From assembly GCA_031963445.1 (NCBI GenBank), contig JASSUH010000001.1:620001-684000 (forward strand): a DNA stretch of 64,000 bases, in the 5' to 3' direction. A program made the position numbers and the translations under genes. Within the stretch, counting starts at the first letter, position 1; every line of letters starts with the position of its first letter. Shown here piece after piece: positions 58,428 to 64,000 of this stretch. The DNA comes from JASSUD01 sp031963445. GTDB taxonomy: Bacteria; Pseudomonadota; Gammaproteobacteria; Burkholderiales; Burkholderiaceae. Below the pieces are notes generated by a model. The model made no database searches. It was not told the DNA's origin and was given only the letters and a program-made list of their open reading frames with translations.

Positions 58428-59403
58428 AAGACTGACGGGCAGTCGAAGAAGCGCACAATTCTAGCAAGCTTTGTTTATAGATGGAATTAGGAAACAGGGA
58501 AAGCGCTTGCGCTGCTGCGTCAGCTTCTCGTTGGGCAGCTTCTAAGGTTTTATCCAATGCGCCTGATGAGGTGAGGGCAGTAAAAATTTCTTCAAATTGA
58601 TCTGTTCCTCCCTGTTCGATTGCTGCTCGTGCCATTGCACTTTGTTCAGGCGTCCCATCCTTCATCAGGTTAATTAAAGGCAATGTAGGTTTGCCTTCAA
58701 GTAAGTCGCCACCGACTTTTTTGCCGGTAGCTTGGGAGTCGCCTGCGTAATCAAGCCAGTCGTCCATAATTTGAAACGCTGTGCCAAGGCGCCTACCGAA
58801 TTCGGCAGCAGCAGCTTCGAGTGCTGGTGACGCGCAGGAGAGAATGGCACCCAGTTGGGCCGCCGCTTCAAATAACTTTGCGGTTTTAAAGCGCACGACT
58901 TGCATATAGCGCGCTTCATCTACATCAGGGTCGCACAAATTTAATAATTGCAAGACCTCGCCTTCGGCGATTACGTTAGTCGCATTGGAGAGAATCTCCA
59001 TCACTTCTAAACGCTTAACGCTCACCATCATTTGAAAAGCGCGCGAATAAAGAAAATCACCCACTAGCACGCTGGCTGGGTTGCCAAATCGTGCATTGGC
59101 TGTTTCTTTGCCACGTCGAAGTTTAGAGTCGTCCACCACATCATCATGCAGTAGCGTCGCGGTGTGAATGAACTCAATCACAGCGGCTAACTCATAACGC
59201 TCTTCGGTCTGTGCCCCAAGCGCTTGAGCGACAAACAACAATAAAGCAGGCCGCAGCCGTTTTCCGCCGGCTTGAATAATATATTCAGCAATTTGATCGA
59301 TTAAAGCGACACTAGATGCAAGACGCTGCCGAATGACGCAGTCAACTTGCTGCATATCTTCAGCAATCGGTGCGAAGAGATTTTGAGAAGAGGAAGCACT
59401 CAA
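58426..59403 (-). CDS. ispB: octaprenyl diphosphate synthase
   Basis: Long-chain trans-prenyltransferase making the ubiquinone side chain. The 325-residue product has GGKRLRPAL, the first Asp-rich motif LLHDDVVDD, GNPASVLVGDFLYSRAF and the second Asp-rich motif IMDDWLDY. It is divergent from rplU-rpmA, the standard beta-proteobacterial arrangement. The exact chain length cannot be read from sequence. The last residues and the stop overlap a family A palindrome. Confidence 0.93.
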   Translation of the reverse strand: MSASSSQNLFAPIAEDMQQVDCVIRQRLASSVALIDQIAEYIIQAGGKRLRPALLLFVAQALGAQTEERYELAAVIEFIHTATLLHDDVVDDSKLRRGKETANARFGNPASVLVGDFLYSRAFQMMVSVKRLEVMEILSNATNVIAEGEVLQLLNLCDPDVDEARYMQVVRFKTAKLFEAAAQLGAILSCASPALEAAAAEFGRRLGTAFQIMDDWLDYAGDSQATGKKVGGDLLEGKPTLPLINLMKDGTPEQSAMARAAIEQGGTDQFEEIFTALTSSGALDKTLEAAQREADAAAQALSLFPNSIYKQSLLELCASSTARQS

Positions 59404-59623
59404 CGGAGATATCCGGCTAGAGAAATGGAGGTGGATAATGCAGAGGATTATACCGTTTCGTTTTGGAATTACGGAATACGCTAGGCAGACTGAAGAAATG
59501 GTTAAATTAATACGGCAAATTACGTACGAGGTACCTTATACGTAAAAATCCTATATAATCCTGCCTTTTTCTCGCGCGAGTGAGGGAATATAGTATTTGA
59601 TGATTTTAAGTGGAGTTTCACCC

Positions 59624-59938
59624 ATGGATGACGCAGTCATAAAAACCGGCGGCAAGCAATATAAAGTTGCTGTTGGCGAAAAATTGAAAGTAGAACAGAT
59701 ACTGGCAGACATTGGCGCTGAAATTAAGCTCACAGAAGTGTTGGCAGTAGGTGCAGGCGAATCGATAAGATTTGGCGCACCTTTAGTTGACGGAGCTTAT
59801 GTTAAGGCGACAGTGATTGCGCAAGGACGGCATCCGAAAGTTACGATCTTTAAGATGCGCCGCCGCAAGCATTACCAAAAACACGCTGGGCATCGCCAGA
59901 ATTACACTGAATTGCGCATTGACGAGATCAGTGCCTAA
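59624..59938 (+). CDS. rplU: 50S ribosomal protein L21
   Basis: Large-subunit protein. The 104-residue product matches the family: AVIKTGGKQYKVAVGEKLKVEQ at the N-terminus and VTIFKMRRRKHYQKHAGHRQ near the C-terminus. I chose ATG 59624 (GGAG upstream); an ATG at 59597 adds 9 unsupported residues. The N-terminus MDDAVIKTGG is two residues off the usual MYAVIKTGG. It is 21 nt from rpmA. Confidence 0.97.
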   Translation: MDDAVIKTGGKQYKVAVGEKLKVEQILADIGAEIKLTEVLAVGAGESIRFGAPLVDGAYVKATVIAQGRHPKVTIFKMRRRKHYQKHAGHRQNYTELRIDEISA

Positions 59939-59959
59939 GTAAATAAGGGAGTTTGAAAA

Positions 59960-60220
59960 ATGGCACATAAAAAAGCAGGCGGCTCATCGCGCAATGGTCG
60001 TGACTCTGAGTCGAAACGGTTAGGCGTTAAAGTGTATGGCGGTCAAGCGATTAATGCTGGTAGCATTATCGTGCGTCAACGTGGTACACGTGTGCATGCT
60101 GGTGAAAATGTTGGCATGGGCAAAGATCATACGCTTTTCGCGCTAACTGACGGTCATGTAAAGTTCGCTGTCAAAGGCGCGGCTAACAAGCAGTTCGTGC
60201 AAGTGATTGCGGCTGAGTAA
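59960..60220 (+). CDS. rpmA: 50S ribosomal protein L27
   Basis: Large-subunit protein whose N-terminus reaches the peptidyl transferase centre. The 86-residue product begins MAHKKAGGSSRNGRDSESKR and contains GGQAINAGSIIVRQRGTR, both family hallmarks. An AAGGGA site precedes ATG 59960. Second gene of rplU-rpmA, followed by a palindrome and a terminator before obgE. Confidence 0.98.
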   Translation: MAHKKAGGSSRNGRDSESKRLGVKVYGGQAINAGSIIVRQRGTRVHAGENVGMGKDHTLFALTDGHVKFAVKGAANKQFVQVIAAE

Positions 60221-60243
60221 TTGTTACCGAAAAGCTTTTTAAC

Positions 60244-60313
60244 TTAAGGAACTTCTGGATCATGTCCTATATGGTGTCATTCCTTATATGTGACTATGCA
60301 GAAGTTCTTTAAA
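60244..60313. repeat. short palindrome between rpmA and obgE
   Basis: TTAAGGAACTTCTGGATCAT and the inverse ATGCAGAAGTTCTTTAAA. The ends resemble family C. Confidence 0.55.
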
Positions 60314-60340
60314 ACAGGCCCTGAGTGGGCCTGTTTTTTT
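60311..60340 (+). terminator. rho-independent terminator downstream of rpmA
   Basis: Stem AACAGGCCC (60313-60321) and GGGCCTGTT (60327-60335) with loop TGAGT, followed by T residues. It separates the ribosomal operon from obgE, whose start is only 20 nt further on, so it may attenuate rather than fully stop transcription. Confidence 0.85.
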
Positions 60341-60359
60341 ATTTGCAGCGAGAAAGTGG

Positions 60360-61397
60360 ATGAAATTTATTGACGAAGCGAAGATTGAAGTAGTTGCCGG
60401 CGATGGCGGAAATGGCAGCGCTTCGTTTAGGCGCGAAAAATTCATCCCTTTTGGCGGACCAGATGGTGGAGATGGTGGGCGCGGCGGTAGTGTATACGCT
60501 ATCGCAGACCGCAATATCAATACGCTAATTGATTACCGCTACGCGAGAAGACATCGCGCGACGCATGGAGAAAACGGGCACGGCGCCGATTGTTATGGCA
60601 AGGGTGGCACCGATATCACGTTGCGCATGCCAGTTGGCACGGTGGTGACGGATGCTGAAACGGGTGAGCAAATTGCTGATTTGGCCGAAGATGGGCAACG
60701 TGTGATGCTCGCTAAGGGCGGCGCTGGTGGACTTGGGAATCTGCACTTCAAAACGAGCACCAACCGTGCTCCACGCCAAAAAACCGATGGTACGCCAGGT
60801 GAGTGCCGTAAGCTTCAACTCGAATTGAAATTACTCGCAGATGTGGGCTTGCTGGGGATGCCTAATGCTGGTAAGTCAACTTTTATCGCCGCTGTGTCAA
60901 ATGCGCGTCCGAAAATCGCTGACTATCCTTTTACTACGCTCACGCCTAACTTAGGGGTAGTTAGTGTCAGAGTGCATCAAAGTTTTGTCGTTGCTGATGT
61001 GCCTGGGCTGATCAAAGGGGCGGCTGAAGGGGCAGGGTTAGGCCATCAGTTTTTACGTCATTTACAGCGCACGCGCTTGCTTTTGCATTTTGTTGATATT
61101 GCGCCTTTTGATGAGGCAGTAGATCCGCTAGCAGATGCGCAAGCGATTATTGAAGAACTACGTCAATATGATGAGGCGTTGTATGGTAAGCCGCGCTGGT
61201 TGGTTTTAAATAAGGTTGATGCTTTAGCAAGCGAAGAGAGAACTGAGCGTGTTGCTGATTTTATTAAAGGCTTTAATTGGACTGGGCCTGTATTTGAAAT
61301 CTCTGCATTAACAGGAGAAGGGTGTAAGACTTTGTGTAATGCGATTTATGACTATCTGGCTGATCTTGCGGCTGAGGCTGATACACCTAGCGCATAA
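60360..61397 (+). CDS. obgE: GTPase ObgE
   Basis: Ribosome-associated GTPase involved in late 50S assembly and stress response. The 345-residue product has the Gly-rich Obg fold (DGGNGSASFRREKFIPFGG, GGDGGRGGSV) and a G domain with G1 GMPNAGKST, G3 DVPGLIKGA and G4 NKVD. The C-terminal extension is short. In related genomes proB commonly follows; here a family B repeat and then rppH follow. Confidence 0.96.
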   Translation: MKFIDEAKIEVVAGDGGNGSASFRREKFIPFGGPDGGDGGRGGSVYAIADRNINTLIDYRYARRHRATHGENGHGADCYGKGGTDITLRMPVGTVVTDAETGEQIADLAEDGQRVMLAKGGAGGLGNLHFKTSTNRAPRQKTDGTPGECRKLQLELKLLADVGLLGMPNAGKSTFIAAVSNARPKIADYPFTTLTPNLGVVSVRVHQSFVVADVPGLIKGAAEGAGLGHQFLRHLQRTRLLLHFVDIAPFDEAVDPLADAQAIIEELRQYDEALYGKPRWLVLNKVDALASEERTERVADFIKGFNWTGPVFEISALTGEGCKTLCNAIYDYLADLAAEADTPSA

Positions 61398-61435
61398 GCC
61401 TTCCTCGATCTTGTTTTTCGAAAAGAGTCAAATAG

Positions 61436-61558
61436 AGACTGTTGGTCGGCATGTTGGGGTTCCGCATTTAATTAACCCCTTCACCCCAACCTACGAATAT
61501 TGCCAAATCGTAGGTTGGGGTGACGAAGGAACCCCAACATGCATGCCAACAGCCTCTA
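61436..61558. repeat. palindromic repeat family B
   Basis: Left GAGACTGTTGGTCGGCATG and right CATGCATGCCAACAGCCTCT. The interior has TTGGGGTTCCGCATTTAATT on one arm and CGTAGGTTGGGGTGACGAAGG on the other, around ACGAATATTGCCAAAT. It fills the obgE-rppH gap. Confidence 0.9.
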
Positions 61559-61587
61559 TAGCGAATCATCCGAGCAACGCATTAACT

Positions 61588-62172
61588 TTATATGGCGCAA
61601 TCCTTGGGTTGATCATCATTGGCTGAAGAGGGGGCTACCAGGACCTCTTTCGTATATGAAGCAGGCGGAGAAGACAGTTTGCTTCCTTGCGAGCCACCGG
61701 GTTTACGCAAAAGGTGAGCTAACTCGGTAAGAGCTAGCTGGTAAACTCCGCGTTTAAATTCGATCACCTTATCTAGCGGCACCCAATAATCATTCCAACG
61801 CCATGCATCGAATTCTGGATGATTGGTCGCGTGGAGGCAGATATCAGCATCGTGCGCAGCCATACGCAGCAAAAACCAGATCTGTTTTTGCCCACGATAA
61901 TGACCCCGTGTTTCACGTTTGATGAATTTATCAGGCACCTCATAACGTAGCCAGTCACGTGTACGACCAATGATTTCAACGTGCTCAGGCTTTAAGCCGA
62001 CTTCTTCATGTAGCTCCCGATACATCGCTTGCATAGGAGACTCACCACGTTTGATGCCCCCTTGTGGAAATTGCCACGAATGCTCACGTAAGCGCTTGCC
62101 CCAAAATACTTCATTACCCGCATTTAAGAGCACGATGCCGACGTTCGGGCGAAAGCCGTCGCGATCCAGCAT
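61588..62172 (-). CDS. rppH: RNA pyrophosphohydrolase RppH
   Basis: Nudix hydrolase that removes pyrophosphate from mRNA 5' ends and triggers decay. The 194-residue product begins MLDRDGFRPNVGIVLLN and has the Nudix box GGIKRGESPMQAMYRELHEEVG; WQFPQGG and FAWRWNDYW-like sequence (FDAWRWNDYWVPLD) are RppH-typical. The C-terminal ~40 residues are low complexity. An AAAAGG site precedes ATG 62172. It is divergent from proS (92-bp gap). Confidence 0.95.
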   Translation of the reverse strand: MLDRDGFRPNVGIVLLNAGNEVFWGKRLREHSWQFPQGGIKRGESPMQAMYRELHEEVGLKPEHVEIIGRTRDWLRYEVPDKFIKRETRGHYRGQKQIWFLLRMAAHDADICLHATNHPEFDAWRWNDYWVPLDKVIEFKRGVYQLALTELAHLLRKPGGSQGSKLSSPPASYTKEVLVAPSSANDDQPKDCAI

Positions 62173-62264
62173 ACAATTACCTTTTACCCATTAAAATTGG
62201 ACGATTATAAACAGTAATCGGGCGCCGCGCATAATGCGCGATTGCTTAATTTTGGAAAAATTGA

Positions 62265-63995
62265 ATGAAAGCCTCACAGTTTTTTATTACCACCTTTAAA
62301 CAAGCTCCAAATGATGCCGAGATTGTGAGTCACCAGCTCATGATGCGCGCTGGCATGATTCAGCGTGTAGCAAGTGGTATCTACACTTATATGCCGCTTG
62401 GTCTGCGCTCGATTCGTAAGATAGAAGCCATTATTCGCCAAGAGATGAATCAGGCAGGGGCTACTGAGTTATTGATGCCAGCCGTACAGCCTGCTGCGTT
62501 GTGGCAAGAATCGGGGCGCTGGTCGAAATATGGGGCTGAATTATTACGCTTTAAAGATCGCCATCAACGTGACTTTGTATTGGGGCCAACGCATGAAGAG
62601 TTGATCACCGATATTGCCCGCAACAGCATCAAAAGCTATCGCCAATTGCCGTTTAATTTTTATCAGCTACAGACAAAGTTTCGTGATGAAGTGAGACCAC
62701 GCTTTGGCGTGATGCGTGGGCGTGAATTTATGATGAAAGACGCCTATTCATTTGACAAAGATTACGCTGGGCTAGAGCTTTCCTATCAAAAAATGGTGCA
62801 TGCGTATCAACGTATCTTTACGCGCCTTGGCCTGACATTTCGTATGGTTGCAGCGGATAACGGCTCAATTGGTGGGCGTAGCTCGCATGAATTTCATGTG
62901 ATAGCGGAGACCGGTGAAGACGCAATTGCCTATTGCCCAACCTCAGATTACGCCGCCAATACAGAAGTAGCCGAAGCGCTGCCAGCTACTGAAAAACGCG
63001 CTATCGCTAGTGCACTGCTGACTAAAACCTCAACACCTGGCACGACAAAATGTGAGGCTGTTGCAGATTTTCTTAAGATACCGCTCGAGTCCACGGTTAA
63101 ATCATTGGTTGTGGTGATTGAGCAGGATGGTAAAGCGCCTGAAGTAACGCTGTTACTTTTGCGTGGCGATCATACGTTGAATGAAATAAAGGCAAGAAAA
63201 GTATTGGGTGATTTTCGCTTTGCTAGCGCGGCGGAAATTAACGAGTCGTTTGGCGCGCCGCCGGGCTACCTTGGGCCAATTGGCATTGATCAGTCGATTA
63301 AAGTGGTCGCTGATAGGAGCGTGGCACAGATGAGCGACTTTGTTGTGGGCGCTAATGAAGAGAATTATCACTTTACCGGTGTCAATTGGGGACGTGATTT
63401 GTCCGAGCCAAACGTTGCCGATTTGCGGCAAGTGGTGAATGGTGATCCTGCGCCAGATGGCAAAGGCAAACTAACGATCTGCCGTGGTATCGAAGTTGGG
63501 CACGTGTTTCAGCTAGGGACCAGCTACGCCGAAAAAATGGGCGCCACCTATTTAGACGATACAGGCAAGCCGCAACCGCTGTTAATGGGTTGCTATGGAA
63601 TTGGCATTACCCGTATTTTAGGCGCTGCGATCGAGCAAAATTTTGACGAGCGCGGCATCATCTGGCCTGCTGCGATGGCGCCTTTTGAAGTTGTGCTCTG
63701 CCCAATTGGTTACGAACGCAGTGAAAGCGTGCGCAGCGAGACCGATCGCTTATATGCGGCACTGCTTGCCGAAGGCGTCGACGTGGTACTCGACGACCGT
63801 GGCGAGCGTCCAGGCGCGATGTTCGCCGATTGGGAATTAATCGGCGTGCCATACCGACTAGTGATTGGTGAGCGTGCGCTTAACGAAGGCAAAGTTGAAT
63901 ACCAGGCGCGCCGTGATGCGCAGCCTAGTTTGTTAGCGGTAGCAGATGTCGTTGGGGTCGTGACGGCTAAGTTACGGGAATCGTTAACTGTTTGA
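62265..63995 (+). CDS. proS: prolyl-tRNA synthetase
   Basis: Class IIa synthetase charging tRNA-Pro, of which one isoacceptor gene is in this window. The 576-residue product is the bacterial type. It has motif 1 around IRQEMNQAGATELLMPAVQP, motif 2 FRDEVRPRFGVMRGREFMMKD, an inserted editing (INS) domain at about residues 225-405, motif 3 GCYGIGITRILGAA and a C-terminal anticodon-binding domain with DDRGERPGAMFADWELIG. The CDS is complete; its stop is 5 nt from the window end. Confidence 0.97.
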   Translation: MKASQFFITTFKQAPNDAEIVSHQLMMRAGMIQRVASGIYTYMPLGLRSIRKIEAIIRQEMNQAGATELLMPAVQPAALWQESGRWSKYGAELLRFKDRHQRDFVLGPTHEELITDIARNSIKSYRQLPFNFYQLQTKFRDEVRPRFGVMRGREFMMKDAYSFDKDYAGLELSYQKMVHAYQRIFTRLGLTFRMVAADNGSIGGRSSHEFHVIAETGEDAIAYCPTSDYAANTEVAEALPATEKRAIASALLTKTSTPGTTKCEAVADFLKIPLESTVKSLVVVIEQDGKAPEVTLLLLRGDHTLNEIKARKVLGDFRFASAAEINESFGAPPGYLGPIGIDQSIKVVADRSVAQMSDFVVGANEENYHFTGVNWGRDLSEPNVADLRQVVNGDPAPDGKGKLTICRGIEVGHVFQLGTSYAEKMGATYLDDTGKPQPLLMGCYGIGITRILGAAIEQNFDERGIIWPAAMAPFEVVLCPIGYERSESVRSETDRLYAALLAEGVDVVLDDRGERPGAMFADWELIGVPYRLVIGERALNEGKVEYQARRDAQPSLLAVADVVGVVTAKLRESLTV

Positions 63996-64000
63996 TGTAT

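Overview
The window is a chromosomal segment of a reduced beta-proteobacterium of the family Burkholderiaceae. The evidence is a complete Burkholderia-order dcw cluster (mraZ to lpxC), the secA-argJ and zapD-coaE-pilDCB neighbourhoods, and ispB-rplU-rpmA-obgE-rppH-proS. Moderate GC, abundant palindromic repeats, gaps where free-living relatives usually carry genes (for example between obgE and rppH), and an effector-like gene array all fit an endofungal symbiont of the Mycoavidus / Glomeribacter / Mycetohabitans group. The genus is an inference, not a demonstrated identity.

Layout. 146-3837: an alpha/beta hydrolase lipoprotein, minCDE, and a TonB-C-like lipoprotein. 4204-9210: a small ORF, then rnr, rlmB and rpiA, separated by palindromic repeats. 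9740-28956: the dcw cluster mraZ-rsmH-ftsL-ftsI-murE-murF-mraY-murD-ftsW-murG-murC-ddlB-ftsQ-ftsA-ftsZ-lpxC, mostly with 4-nt overlaps and with four 10-bp-spaced MraZ-type boxes far upstream. 28957-40240: an AT-rich accessory island between lpxC and dciA. 40247-47496: dciA, secA, a small ORF, argJ and a DUF815 ATPase. 47696-49862: hipBA and a MutT-like Nudix gene. 49921-55826: yacG, zapD, coaE, pilD, pilC and pilB, all on the minus strand. 56116-63995: a two-gene hypothetical operon, a CorC-type transporter, tRNA-Pro(CGG), ispB, rplU-rpmA, obgE, rppH and proS.

The main discovery is the island at 28957-40240. It holds five transcription units of Ser/Asn-rich or Glu/Lys-rich coiled-coil proteins with no recognisable enzymatic domain. 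Each unit is preceded by an exact TTCG-N16-TTCG element (the hrpII/PIP box of HrpB/HrpX-type type III secretion regulators). In all five, a TAG(G/T)CT (YANNNT) -10-like hexamer lies exactly 31 nt downstream. Four of the five share a ~350-bp cassette (upstream block, hrpII box, leader) that also carries a conserved, apparently undescribed mini-ORF of 20-27 codons (MTVTFS..LLNG...). The mini-ORF sits just where the effector start codon sits in the fifth unit. Terminator-like hairpins close the units. A duplicated 3' end of dciA and an IS3-type transposase remnant record how the array expanded.

Three families of palindromic repeats (here A, B and C; ~90-200 bp) occupy most other intergenic gaps. 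They often begin at or just after a stop codon, and in rnr one has replaced the region upstream of the likely start. Cell division (Min, Fts, ZapD), peptidoglycan synthesis (Mur, Ddl, MraY), lipid A (LpxC), Sec export and the type IV pilus assembly trio are therefore retained, while the lpxC-dciA junction has become a site for host-interaction genes.
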